Below are positions 9,147 through 18,045 of a DNA stretch of 64,000 bases, one piece after another (the stretch's first letter is position 1; every line of letters starts with the position of its first letter). The notes below the pieces were generated by a model. It made no database searches. It was not told the DNA's origin and saw nothing but the letters and a program-made list of their open reading frames with translations. The DNA is from Roseiarcus sp963759955 (GTDB lineage Bacteria > Pseudomonadota > Alphaproteobacteria > Rhizobiales > Beijerinckiaceae): positions 62,001 to 126,000 of the forward strand of contig CAVXCA010000056.1 of the NCBI GenBank assembly GCA_963759955.1, given 5' to 3'. The translations under genes were made by a program, and so were the position numbers.

Positions 9147-9962
9147 CTACGACGATCCGGGCTCGGCAGGAATAGCCGACTTCGTCCCGCGGGCGCGCGC
9201 TGCGAGGTCGCGCACCTTCATTTCGGTCGATCGGGCGATCGTCTTGCGGCCGGTTTCGGGCGCCACGCGGATCGGCGCGCCGAAATAGACGTCGCAAGCG
9301 ATCCCCCCGGCGCCGAGGAAGCGGCGGAAGTGGGAGAAAAAGGTCATGTCGCCGTACCAGGCGACGACGGGGCGCTCACGTCGACCGAGAGCCATGCCGG
9401 CGATGCGGGAATAGTCGAGGAACACCGGCTGAACCACCGCCTCGCCCCCGCGCTCGCTCGAGGCCGCCTGGCGCGCGGCCTCGAAATGCGACGAGCGAAA
9501 ACGCAGCAGCCGGTTGCCGTCGCCGGTTGTCGCTTCGGCGAACAGCACCACCAACTCTCCTTTGGCCATCGCCTGCACGATTTCCGAGTTGACGCGAGGA
9601 ATGCCGCGCGGACGCCAGCGATCAACGAAGATGACGCCCTGCAGTCGCGCGATCCGCCCGCCCAGCGCCGGGGCGCCGACTTCGCTCTTTGCCAGAAACG
9701 TCATCGGCTCGATCGAGGCGAGAACGGGAATATCGAGCCAGGACACGTGATTGGCGGCAATCAGGCGGCGCGCGGCCGCTTCCGGGCGGCCGTGAACCCG
9801 CACGCGCACCCCGAGCGCCGCGCACAGCAGGCGATGAAAAGCCACCGGCGCGCGACGCCCCAGGCGCCAACCCCGCCATTGGGCGAAACGGCGCGGCGGT
9901 CCGTTGACCAACAGAAACAGCGCCGCCGCGGCGATGCCGAGCGCGAGCCGCGCATATCTCAT
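9147..9962 (-). CDS. plsC: 1-acyl-sn-glycerol-3-phosphate acyltransferase (PlsC family)
   Basis: A 271-residue acyltransferase of phospholipid synthesis. An N-terminal membrane helix (residues 4-20) is followed by the catalytic NHxxxxD motif as NHVSWLD (N71-D77) and the substrate-binding block FAEATTGDGN. It would transfer an acyl group from acyl-ACP or acyl-CoA to lysophosphatidic acid, at the inner membrane. The frame is open far upstream, but the ATG at 9962 directly precedes the membrane helix and avoids overlap with rimI. It lies between rimI and miaB on the same strand, a usual Rhizobiales order. An ornithine-lipid OlsA-type substrate is possible. Confidence 0.88.
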   Translation of the reverse strand: MRYARLALGIAAAALFLLVNGPPRRFAQWRGWRLGRRAPVAFHRLLCAALGVRVRVHGRPEAAARRLIAANHVSWLDIPVLASIEPMTFLAKSEVGAPALGGRIARLQGVIFVDRWRPRGIPRVNSEIVQAMAKGELVVLFAEATTGDGNRLLRFRSSHFEAARQAASSERGGEAVVQPVFLDYSRIAGMALGRRERPVVAWYGDMTFFSHFRRFLGAGGIACDVYFGAPIRVAPETGRKTIARSTEMKVRDLAARARGTKSAIPAEPGSS

Positions 9963-9993
9963 GGCGCGGCGCGGCGAAGGGCGGGGCGGCGGC

Positions 9994-10494
9994 TCACGCG
10001 AGGTCCTTTCGCATGACGAGCGCGGTCGCCGACTTGCCATCGGGCCGGCGATAATAGCCCTCGCGCCGGCCGACCTTGAGAAAACCGAAGCGCGTATAGA
10101 GCGCGATCGCGGCGGCGTTGTCCTGGTCGACTTCGAGAAACATCGCACGCGCGCCCGAAAGCGTCGCTCGCGACAGGTGTTCACGCATGAGGTCGCGTCC
10201 AACGCCGCGTCCGCGCCAGGCGCTGTCGACCGCGATCGTCAAGATTTCCGCCTCGTCGGCCGCGAGCCGCGAAATCGCGAAGCCCCGCATGCGGCTCGTC
10301 GCAGGATCGAGCGCGGCCGAACCGATCGTCGAGGCGCTCGCGAGCAACGTCCCGAACTCTCCGGCCGACCAGGGGTGCGCGAACGCGCTTCTATGAATGG
10401 CGGCGCATTCCTCCGCGCGATCGGCCCGCAAGGGGCGGACGATCGAGGGCGTGGTGCGGCGAAATCGGAAAACCATGGCGCGGCGCCCGATCAC
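9994..10494 (-). CDS. rimI: Ribosomal-protein-alanine N-acetyltransferase (RimI, GNAT fold)
   Basis: A GNAT acetyltransferase of up to 166 residues, with the acetyl-CoA pyrophosphate loop WRGRGVGRDL and the following FLEVDQDNAAAIALYTRFGF stretch. RimI acetylates the N-terminal alanine of ribosomal protein S18 in E. coli. A GTG at 10494 overlaps the tsaB stop by 4 bp; an ATG six codons later (10476) is the alternative. The tsaB-rimI pairing is widespread and supports the name. Confidence 0.9.
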   Translation of the reverse strand: MIGRRAMVFRFRRTTPSIVRPLRADRAEECAAIHRSAFAHPWSAGEFGTLLASASTIGSAALDPATSRMRGFAISRLAADEAEILTIAVDSAWRGRGVGRDLMREHLSRATLSGARAMFLEVDQDNAAAIALYTRFGFLKVGRREGYYRRPDGKSATALVMRKDLA

Positions 10495-11180
10495 CCTTCC
10501 ACGCGCGCGATCGTGTCGCCGACCGTCGGCTTCGCGTCGGGGGGCTTCACATAAAGCGGGCGCGGCGGGCTTTCGCCGGGGTCCGAGACCAACCCGATCC
10601 GCGCAATGGCGACGATGTCGGGATAAGCGGCGGCGGCGGAACTGTCGCAGGCGAGCCCCGCTCGCCGCGCTTCGAGCGCAAACGCCTCGGCGCCGTCGCC
10701 CGTCACGCGCACCGGCCCTGCGCCGATAGCCCTGACCGCGTCGCGCAGACTGGCGACCCGCGGCGGGAAAAGCGGGCGTCCCGAAGATTCGAACGCCTGG
10801 AAATAGACGCTGCCGTGTTTGGCGTCGATCGCCGAAACGATGACCCCCGAACGCGCTTCATCGAGCAGGGGCGCCGCAAAGGCGACCAGGGTCGAGACGC
10901 CGATGACGGGAATCTCGAGGGTGAGCGCCATCGCGCGCGCCATCGCCAGACCGATGCGAATGCCGGTGAACGAACCGGGGCCGACGGCGACCGCGATCGC
11001 GCCGATCGAGGCGAAACCGTCGTCGGCCTCGCGCATCACGCTCTCGACGATCGGGGCGAGCGCCTCGGCATGGCCGTGCGCCATCGGCTCGCTGCGAAAC
11101 GCCAGCGGCTCGCGCGACGCGGCGTCGACAATCGCCGCGGAGGCCGCGCCGCAGGACGTGTCGATTGACAGGATCCGCAT
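10491..11180 (-). CDS. tsaB: tRNA threonylcarbamoyladenosine biosynthesis protein TsaB
   Basis: A 229-residue ASKHA-fold protein and partner of TsaD/TsaE in making t6A37 of tRNA. The N-terminus ILSIDTSCGAASAAIV is the phosphate-1 region, and GPGSFTGIRIGLAMA is the family hallmark. The ATG at 11180 has AGGA 8-9 nt upstream; an ATG at 11192 is also in frame. It is coupled to rimI by a 4-bp overlap. It lies 42 bp after argB on the same strand. Confidence 0.93.
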   Translation of the reverse strand: MRILSIDTSCGAASAAIVDAASREPLAFRSEPMAHGHAEALAPIVESVMREADDGFASIGAIAVAVGPGSFTGIRIGLAMARAMALTLEIPVIGVSTLVAFAAPLLDEARSGVIVSAIDAKHGSVYFQAFESSGRPLFPPRVASLRDAVRAIGAGPVRVTGDGAEAFALEARRAGLACDSSAAAAYPDIVAIARIGLVSDPGESPPRPLYVKPPDAKPTVGDTIARVEG

Positions 11181-11222
11181 CGAAATCACCATCCTACGAA
11201 ACCAAGCGGCGCCGAGACCGGC

Positions 11223-12119
11223 TCAGCGGGTGATCAGGGTTCCCGCGCCGTAATCGGTGAGCAATTCGATCAGCACGGCGTGCGGAATCTTGCCGTCGAG
11301 AATGACCACGCCCTCGACGCCCCGCTCGATCGCGTAGATGCAGGTCTCGACCTTCGGGATCATGCCGCCGGTGATGGTGCCGTCGGCGATCAGACCGCGA
11401 ATGTCGTCGAGCTTGAGATGCTTGATCAGGTTCTTGTCCTTGTCGAGCACCCCGGGCACGTCGGTGAGCAAAAGCAGGCGCTTGGCGCGCAGCGCGCCGG
11501 CGATGGCGCCGGCGAAAGTGTCGGCGTTGACGTTGTAGGTTTCGCCGTCGACGCCTTGCGCGACTGGGGCGAGCACGGGGATCAACTCGCGGCCGAGAAC
11601 CTGCTCCAACACCGTGGTGTCGACCTTGTCGGGTTCGCCGACGAAGCCGAGATCGACGACGTCCTCGACGTCGCCGCCGCCGCCGGCGCGCGAAACCTTG
11701 CGAGCGACGACCATGTTGCCGTCCTTGCCGCACAAGCCGATCGCGCGGCCGCCCTGGGCGTTGATCGTTCCCACGATCTGCTTGTTGATGGAGCCCGCGA
11801 GCACCATCTCGACGATCTCCACCGTCGCCTTGTCGGTGATGCGCAGGCCGGCGGAAAAGCGCGACTTGATGCCGAGCTTCTCCAGCATCGAGCCGATCTG
11901 CGGCCCGCCGCCGTGGACGACGACGGGATTGACGCCCGATTGCTCGAGCAGCACCATGTCGCGGGCGAAGTTGCGCGCCGTCTCCTCGTCGCCCATCGCG
12001 TGGCCGCCGTATTTGACGACGATGATGGCCTCGTCATAGCGCAACATGTGCGGCAAGGCCTGCATCAGAATTTCCGCTTGGTCCTGCGGACTGGCTTTGA
12101 GCGCGTCGTTCATGGTCAC
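11223..12119 (-). CDS. argB: Acetylglutamate kinase
   Basis: A 298-residue amino-acid kinase that phosphorylates N-acetylglutamate, the second step of arginine synthesis. The motifs VVKYGGHAM and VVHGGGPQIG form the phosphate and substrate loops; ITGGMIPKVE and the DGKIPHAVLIEL end are typical of arginine-sensitive NAGK proteins. ATGs at 12119 and 12113 are both possible starts. It is the first gene of the minus-strand housekeeping block, divergent from choX. Confidence 0.96.
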   Translation of the reverse strand: MTMNDALKASPQDQAEILMQALPHMLRYDEAIIVVKYGGHAMGDEETARNFARDMVLLEQSGVNPVVVHGGGPQIGSMLEKLGIKSRFSAGLRITDKATVEIVEMVLAGSINKQIVGTINAQGGRAIGLCGKDGNMVVARKVSRAGGGGDVEDVVDLGFVGEPDKVDTTVLEQVLGRELIPVLAPVAQGVDGETYNVNADTFAGAIAGALRAKRLLLLTDVPGVLDKDKNLIKHLKLDDIRGLIADGTITGGMIPKVETCIYAIERGVEGVVILDGKIPHAVLIELLTDYGAGTLITR

Positions 12120-12287
12120 TCCGGCGATCGGGCGCTGCAGTTCTAGCGGCTCGCGACGCCAATCTCAAACGCCTTCGGTGGAAAGGCCCCTTTCTTGCGC
12201 CGAACGGCGGATGAAGCGCGCAACGGCGAGCCGATTGCACGACCGCGCGCATTTCGAGAGAAGGTCCCGCCATCGAAAAATGAGGTT

Positions 12288-12316
12288 TTGACGGCTTCCG
12301 CCCTTGGGCACATAGT
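12288..12316 (+). promoter_or_regulatory. Candidate sigma-70 promoter of choXWV
   Basis: TTGACG (12288-12293) and CATAGT (12311-12316) are separated by 17 bp, about 58 bp before the choX ATG. It lies in the 254-bp gap between divergent argB and choX. The -35 matches the usual alphaproteobacterial form; the -10 is weaker. I saw no clear BetI-type operator. The rest of the gap holds no gene. Confidence 0.5.
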
Positions 12317-12373
12317 CTGGCCGATGCGGGTCGCGCGTCTGCGCAACGAGGGCTAACCAAAGGGAGAGGAACC

Positions 12374-13318
12374 ATGAAATTGCTGTTTGCAATGGCGCTG
12401 GCGGCCATAACGCTCGGGGGAGCGCCGCTGGCTTTCGGCGCCGAACCCGACAGTTGCAAGACCGTGAAGTTTTCCGATGTCGGCTGGACCGACATCACCG
12501 CCACAACTGCGATCGCCTCCGACGTCCTGACGGCTCTGGGCTATACCCCTAAGACGACCGTTCTGTCGGTGCCCGTCACTTACGCGTCGATGAAGAACAA
12601 GGACATCGACGTGTTCCTCGGCAATTGGCAACCCAGCATGGAGAACGATCGCAAGCCCTACATCGAGGACAAGTCCGTCGTCGTCGTGGGGGCTAATCTC
12701 CCGACCGGCGCGAAATATACGCTCGCGGTGCCGCAATACACATATGACAAAGGCCTCAAGGACTTCGCCGACATTCAGAAGTTCAAGGACTCGCTCAAGG
12801 GTAAGATTTTCGGCATCGAGGCGGGCAACGACGGCAATCGCTTGATCCTCGATTTGATCAAGAGCGGAAAATTCGGCTTGAAGGATTTCGAACTTGTCGA
12901 GTCGAGCGAACAAGGCATGCTGGCCGAGGTTCAGCGCGCCACCAGTCACAAGGAAGACGTCGTGTTCCTCGGCTGGGCGCCGCACCCGATGAACGTCAAT
13001 TTCAAGATCCAGTATCTGAGCGGCGGCGACGATAGTTTCGGCCCGAATTTCGGCGGCGCCATCGTCTATACGAACGAGCGGGCGGGCTTCGCCGCCGAGT
13101 GTCCGAACGCCGCCAAGTTCATTCAGAACCTGAAATTCACCGTCGATATCGAAAACGTCGTCATGAACAAGATCCTGACCGACGGAATGGAAGGACCGAA
13201 AGCGGCCCAAGCGTGGCTCAAGACCAATCCGCCGGAGCTGGCGAGCTGGCTTGACGGCGTGACTACGTTCGACGGCAAGCCCGGACTCGCCGCGGTCAAG
13301 GCCAGCCTCGGTCTCTAG
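12374..13318 (+). CDS. choX: Choline ABC transporter, periplasmic choline-binding protein
   Basis: A 314-residue secreted binding protein with a signal peptide ending near residue 22 (GAPLAFGA). The aromatic cage expected of ChoX is present: W38 in DVGWTD, W85 in LGNWQPSME, Y122/Y124 in VPQYTYDKG and W201 in FLGWAPHPMN; D40 could bind the choline hydroxyl. By analogy with Sinorhizobium ChoX it binds choline better than betaine. The ribosome site AGGGAGAGGA precedes the ATG. It is the first gene of choXWV, separated from choW by a strong stem-loop. Confidence 0.92.
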   Translation: MKLLFAMALAAITLGGAPLAFGAEPDSCKTVKFSDVGWTDITATTAIASDVLTALGYTPKTTVLSVPVTYASMKNKDIDVFLGNWQPSMENDRKPYIEDKSVVVVGANLPTGAKYTLAVPQYTYDKGLKDFADIQKFKDSLKGKIFGIEAGNDGNRLILDLIKSGKFGLKDFELVESSEQGMLAEVQRATSHKEDVVFLGWAPHPMNVNFKIQYLSGGDDSFGPNFGGAIVYTNERAGFAAECPNAAKFIQNLKFTVDIENVVMNKILTDGMEGPKAAQAWLKTNPPELASWLDGVTTFDGKPGLAAVKASLGL

Positions 13319-13330
13319 CTCGGCTCGACG

Positions 13331-13358
13331 CCGGGAGCGCGTTCGGTCGCGCTCCCGG
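13331..13358 (+). other. Intergenic stem-loop between choX and choW
   Basis: A perfect 11-bp GC-rich stem (CCGGGAGCGCG with its complement) closes a 6-nt loop in the 74-bp choX-choW gap. A T5 run follows only after about 10 nt, so it may be a weak terminator or an mRNA 3'-end protector. Either would raise choX expression above that of choW and choV, the usual stoichiometry for a binding protein. Confidence 0.6.
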
Positions 13359-13392
13359 TCGTCGCCGTCTTTTTGCTTCGTCGGGGGCGCGC

Positions 13393-14241
13393 GTGGAAAG
13401 CTGGTTCACCGAACCCAAGTTGCCTCTCGGCCGGGTCGTCAAAGAATTCATCACGTGGCTGCAAGACAACGCCGCGTCGTTTTTCGACGCGGTCACCGCC
13501 ACGATCGACTTTGTCGTCGACGGCATGACGGCGGTTCTGCTGCACGTCCCCGCGCTGGCGGTGATGCTTGCGGTCGCCGGCGCGGCCTATTGGCTGCATC
13601 GTTCCTGGAAGCTGGCCGCGTTCGTCGTCGCGGCTTTCCTGCTGATCGCCAATCTCGGCTATTGGCGCGCGACGATGCAGACGATCTCGCTGGTCGGATT
13701 TTCCACGCTCGTCAGCGTCGCCATCGGCGTGCCGTTGGGCATCGCCTCCGCGCATCGGTCCTGGCTTTACACCATTCTGAGGCCGATCCTCGATTTGATG
13801 CAGACCCTGCCGACTTTCGTCTACCTCATCCCGACGCTGGTGCTTTTTCATCTCGGCTCGGCGCCCGGCCTGATCTCGACCGTCATATTCGCCATCGCCG
13901 CGCCGATCCGCCTTACCCATCTCGGCGTGACCTCGGTGCCGGTGTCGCTCAAGGAGGCCGGAGAAGCCTTCGGCGCGACGAAGCGGCAGTTGCTTTGGAA
14001 AGTGGAGCTGCCCTACGCCGCGCCGACAATCATGGCCGGCGTCACCCAATGCATCATGTTGAGCTTGTCGATGGTCGTCATCGCGGCGCTCGTCGGCGCG
14101 GAGGGGCTGGGCACGCCCGTCGTGCGCGCTTTGGGCACGGTCAATATTCCGATGGGCATCGAGGCGGGCGTGTCGATCGTGCTGCTCGCGATCGTGCTCG
14201 ATCGCGTTTGCCGCAATCCCGATCGAAGGACAGGCTCCTGA
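13393..14241 (+). CDS. choW: Choline ABC transporter, permease
   Basis: A 282-residue inner-membrane permease of the ProW/OpuAB type with about six helices. The EAA loop is visible as KEAGEAFGATKRQLLWKVELPYAAPTIMAG. It starts with a GTG at 13393. The choV ATG follows one base after its stop, so the two are translationally linked. The C-terminus (DRVCRNPDRRTGS) is short. With ChoX and ChoV it forms a choline importer. Confidence 0.92.
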   Translation: MESWFTEPKLPLGRVVKEFITWLQDNAASFFDAVTATIDFVVDGMTAVLLHVPALAVMLAVAGAAYWLHRSWKLAAFVVAAFLLIANLGYWRATMQTISLVGFSTLVSVAIGVPLGIASAHRSWLYTILRPILDLMQTLPTFVYLIPTLVLFHLGSAPGLISTVIFAIAAPIRLTHLGVTSVPVSLKEAGEAFGATKRQLLWKVELPYAAPTIMAGVTQCIMLSLSMVVIAALVGAEGLGTPVVRALGTVNIPMGIEAGVSIVLLAIVLDRVCRNPDRRTGS

Positions 14242-14242
14242 A

Positions 14243-15445
14243 ATGTCGGCCATCGTCTTCGAGAACATCGACATCATCTTCGGCAAGCGGTCGCGCGAGG
14301 CCCTCGCGCTGATCGATCAAGGGAAACGGCGGGACGAAATTCTGGAGGCTACCGGCGTCGTGCTCGGCGCGGCGGGGATCAATCTCGCGATCGAGCAAAG
14401 CGAAGTTTGCGTATTGATGGGCCTTTCGGGCTCCGGGAAATCGACGATCCTTCGCGCCGTCAACGGTCTCAACAAGGTCGCGCGGGGCAAGTTGCTGGTG
14501 AAGCACAACGGCGGCGCCATCGACGTCGCCAGTTGCAGCGCCGATCAATTGCGAATGTTGCGCACCAGCCGCATCGCGATGGTGTTCCAGCAATTCGCGT
14601 TGTTGCCCTGGCGCACCGTTTCGGAAAACGTCGCCTTCGGCCTGGAATTGCGCGGCGTCACGAAAAGCGAGATGGATCGCATCGTCGCCGAAAAGTTGGC
14701 GATGGTCGGCTTGACGCAATGGGCGAGCAAATTCGGCCACGAATTGTCCGGCGGCATGCAGCAGCGGGTTGGTCTGGCGCGCGCCTTCGCCACCGACGCC
14801 GACATCCTCCTCATGGACGAGCCGTTTTCGGCGCTCGACCCGCTGATCCGCGACAAACTGCAAGATGAGCTGTTGTCGCTGCAAAAGGACCTGAAGAAGA
14901 CCATATTGTTCGTCAGCCACGATCTCGACGAAGCGTTGAAGATCGGCAATCGCATCGCCATTCTCGAGGGCGGACACGTCGTGCAATGGGGGACGGCGGA
15001 GGATATCTTGCTGCGCCCCGCCGACGATTACGTCGCCGAATTCGTCAAGCACATGAATCCGCTCAACGTCCTGCGCGGCGGCGCACTGATGACCCCGTCC
15101 GAGTCGCTCAGACACGCCGACGGCGAAGTGCATCTGGACGCCGCCGGGCGCATCCGGGTTCAACTCGATGACAGCGGTCGTCCGGTCGGCTGCACGCTGG
15201 ACGGCGCCGCCGGCAATCTCGGGAGAGCGGACGGAGAGACCGGTTCGACCTTCGCAGCCGTCGCCAAGTCGGACATCATCGTCGCGCCGATCGATCTGAA
15301 GATGCGCTCGGCAATCGAGTTGCGCCGTTCGTCGGGCAATCCGATCGTGCTGGTCGATCAGCTCGGCCGCATGGCGGGACTGTGCGGCGACGACGAAATC
15401 TATCGCGCGCTGCTGCAATTGCGAAGGGGCGCTGCGGTCGCCTGA
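14243..15445 (+). CDS. choV: Choline ABC transporter, ATP-binding protein
   Basis: A 400-residue ABC ATPase of the ProV/OpuAA class. Walker A is GLSGSGKST, the signature LSGGMQQR and Walker B LLMDEPFSALDP. The C-terminal region after about residue 270 has a partly CBS-like segment (GNPIVLVDQLGRMAGL) that could sense osmotic or nucleotide state. The gene ends 25 bp before the convergent flavoprotein gene, with no obvious terminator between them. Confidence 0.93.
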   Translation: MSAIVFENIDIIFGKRSREALALIDQGKRRDEILEATGVVLGAAGINLAIEQSEVCVLMGLSGSGKSTILRAVNGLNKVARGKLLVKHNGGAIDVASCSADQLRMLRTSRIAMVFQQFALLPWRTVSENVAFGLELRGVTKSEMDRIVAEKLAMVGLTQWASKFGHELSGGMQQRVGLARAFATDADILLMDEPFSALDPLIRDKLQDELLSLQKDLKKTILFVSHDLDEALKIGNRIAILEGGHVVQWGTAEDILLRPADDYVAEFVKHMNPLNVLRGGALMTPSESLRHADGEVHLDAAGRIRVQLDDSGRPVGCTLDGAAGNLGRADGETGSTFAAVAKSDIIVAPIDLKMRSAIELRRSSGNPIVLVDQLGRMAGLCGDDEIYRALLQLRRGAAVA

Positions 15446-15470
15446 TTTCATTGCGGCCGCGGCTTTCCGC

Positions 15471-17984
15471 CTAGCCCCGCAAAGCCTTGTTGTCGGGATC
15501 GAACGGGCTGTCGGCGATGACGATCGCCGGATGCGGCTCGCCGAGGATGCGGATTTCGAGTTCGCTCCCCGGCGCCGCGCAGTCGGGCCTGACCATCGCC
15601 AGCGCCAGCGACTTGCCCGTTCGCCAGCCGTAGCCGCCGGAAGTCGTGCGCCCGACCGAAACGCCGCCGCGCGTCACCGGCTCCGAGCCGCGCGCGTCGG
15701 CGTCGGCGACGCCTTTCACTTCGAGGGTGACGAGGCGATTGGCGAAGCCCTTGTCGCGCCAGGCGATGAGCGCGTCGCGCCCGAGAAAGTCGCCTTTGCC
15801 GAAGTCGATGAAGCGGTCGAGCGCGGATTCGAGACCTGCGTATTCGATCGACAATTCTCGCCCGACCAGCTTGTAGGATTTCTCCAGGCGAAGCGAATCC
15901 ATGGCGCGGACGCCGAACGGCTTGACGCCGAACTCGGCGCCGGCCTCCATCAGGCGATCGAAGACGTAATTCTGCATTTCGATCGGATGATGCAATTCGT
16001 AGCCGAGCTCGCCGACGAAATTGACCCGCAAAGCCAAAAGCCCCGCCGCGCCGATCGACATCAGCCGCGCGGTGAGCCAAGGGAAGGCCTTGCTCGAAAC
16101 GTCGCTGTCGGCGACCTTGGCGAGCACGTCGCGCGAGCGCGGCCCCGCCAGGACCAGCACCCCGTATTGCGTCGTCACCTTGTCGACGCGCACGGTTCCG
16201 TCTGAAGGCGCGAGCTTCTGCAACCCGTCGAAATCATGCGACTCGAGAGCGCCGGCGGAAACGAGGTAGAATTTCTCCGGGCCTATCTTGGTCAGCGTGA
16301 ATTCGGAGCGCACGCCGCCGCGCCGGGTCAGGAGATAGGTCAGCGTGACCCTGCCCAACGCGGTCGGCGCCTTGTTGGTGAGGATCGAATCGAGCCACGC
16401 CGCCGCACGGGGGCCTGAGACCTCGAACTTGGCGAAGGCTGACATGTCCTGAAGGCCGACGTTCTCATGAACGTTGCGACATTCGGCTCCGACGAATTCA
16501 AAATAGTTCGAGCGGCGGAAGCTCCACTTCTCGCGCGGGCGCTCGCCGGGCGCGACCGGCGGATGGTTCTCGTTGAGCAGCACGTCGGGCTTGGCGAGAT
16601 CGGCTTCGTCGAGCCCGTAGCCGGCGGGAGCGAACCAGTTCGGCCGCTCCCAGCCGTAGACCGAGCCGAAGACCGCGCCGAGTTCCTTCATCCGGCCGTA
16701 GCACGGCGTCTGGCGCAGCGGCCGGCAGGCGACGCGCTCCTCGTCGGGATAGTGCACGGTGAAGACCTTGGAATAGGCCTCCTCGTTCTTGGTCTTGAGG
16801 TAGCCCGATTGCGCGTAAGGGCCGAAGCGGCGCGGATCGACGCCGAGCATGTCGACGCTCGGCTCGCCCTCGACGATCCATTCCGCCAGTTGCCATCCGG
16901 CGCCGCCCGCCGCGGTGACGCCGAACGAATGGCCTTCGTTGAGCCAGAAATTCTTGAGGCCCGGCGCGGGCCCGACGATCGGCGATCCGTCAGGCGTATA
17001 GGCGATGGCGCCGTTGTAGACTTTCTTGATGCCCACTTCGCCGAAGGCCGGCACGCGCACGATCGCCGTCTCGACGTAGGGCGTCAGCCGGTCGAGATCC
17101 TCCTGGAAGAGTTCGTATTCGCTGTCCGCCGCCGGCCCGTCGACGTAGCAGGCGGGCGCGCCGATCTCGTAAGGCCCGAGCAGCAGACCGCCCGCCTCCT
17201 CGCGCATGTACCAGGACGAATCCGACTCCCGCAGCACGCCCATTTCCGGCAAGCCTTGGGCCCTGCGCGCCTGGATAGCCGGATGCGGCTCGGTGACGAT
17301 GTATTGATGCTGCACGGGAATGACCGGCACGTTCAGTCCGACCATGCGGCCGGTCTGGCGCGCGAAATTGCCGCTCGCCGAGACGACGTGCTCGCAGACG
17401 ATCTCACCCTTGTCGGTGACGACCTTCCATTCCCCGCTGCCCAAGCGCTCGATCGCGACGACGCAGGTCTGGCGGTTGATCTCGCCGCCGCCGCTTCGCG
17501 CCCCGCGCGCCAGCGCCTGGGTCAGATCGGCGGGCTGGATATAGCCGTCCTCGGGGTGCTGGATCGCGCCTACGATGCCCTCGACATTGCACAACGGCCA
17601 GATTTCTTTGACCTCGCCCGGGGTCAGAAACTTCACGTCGACGCCGCCGATGGTCGCGGCGACGCCGGCGTAATAATGGTATTCGTCCATCCGGTCGCGC
17701 GTGCGTGCGAGGCGAATGTTGGAGACAAGGCGCAAGCCGACGTCGAGGCCGGTCTCTTCGCCGAGGCACCGGTAGAGGGCGACCGAATACTTATGGATCT
17801 GGCCTACGGAATAGCTGAGGTTGAACAGCGGCAGCAGACCCGCCGCGTGCCAAGTGGAGCCCGAGGTCAGCTCCTTGCGTTCGACGAGGACGCTGTCGCT
17901 CCAGCCTTTCTTGACGAGATGGTAGAGCGTCGAGACGCCGACGACCCCGCCGCCAATGACTACCGCCCGCGCATGCGTTCTCAT
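15471..17984 (-). CDS. Dimethylglycine dehydrogenase-like flavoprotein (DAO + GcvT domains)
   Basis: An 837-residue two-domain enzyme. The N-terminal FAD/DAO domain begins with VVIGGGVVGVST; GSTWHAAGL contains a histidine (H46) at the place where DMGDH and sarcosine dehydrogenase bind FAD covalently. The C-terminal part from about residue 460 is a GcvT-like tetrahydrofolate domain. Likely reaction: N-demethylation of dimethylglycine or sarcosine with transfer of formaldehyde to THF. The ATG at 17984 has GAGGA 8 nt upstream, better than the ATG three codons earlier. It follows the MttB-like gene by about 60 bp. Substrate is inferred from context; sarcosine is the alternative. Confidence 0.83.
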   Translation of the reverse strand: MRTHARAVVIGGGVVGVSTLYHLVKKGWSDSVLVERKELTSGSTWHAAGLLPLFNLSYSVGQIHKYSVALYRCLGEETGLDVGLRLVSNIRLARTRDRMDEYHYYAGVAATIGGVDVKFLTPGEVKEIWPLCNVEGIVGAIQHPEDGYIQPADLTQALARGARSGGGEINRQTCVVAIERLGSGEWKVVTDKGEIVCEHVVSASGNFARQTGRMVGLNVPVIPVQHQYIVTEPHPAIQARRAQGLPEMGVLRESDSSWYMREEAGGLLLGPYEIGAPACYVDGPAADSEYELFQEDLDRLTPYVETAIVRVPAFGEVGIKKVYNGAIAYTPDGSPIVGPAPGLKNFWLNEGHSFGVTAAGGAGWQLAEWIVEGEPSVDMLGVDPRRFGPYAQSGYLKTKNEEAYSKVFTVHYPDEERVACRPLRQTPCYGRMKELGAVFGSVYGWERPNWFAPAGYGLDEADLAKPDVLLNENHPPVAPGERPREKWSFRRSNYFEFVGAECRNVHENVGLQDMSAFAKFEVSGPRAAAWLDSILTNKAPTALGRVTLTYLLTRRGGVRSEFTLTKIGPEKFYLVSAGALESHDFDGLQKLAPSDGTVRVDKVTTQYGVLVLAGPRSRDVLAKVADSDVSSKAFPWLTARLMSIGAAGLLALRVNFVGELGYELHHPIEMQNYVFDRLMEAGAEFGVKPFGVRAMDSLRLEKSYKLVGRELSIEYAGLESALDRFIDFGKGDFLGRDALIAWRDKGFANRLVTLEVKGVADADARGSEPVTRGGVSVGRTTSGGYGWRTGKSLALAMVRPDCAAPGSELEIRILGEPHPAIVIADSPFDPDNKALRG

Positions 17985-18045
17985 GTGCCCCATTCCTCGT
18001 TATGTCAGGCTCCGCGATCGATCGCGCCCCGAGTCCGAAATTCGT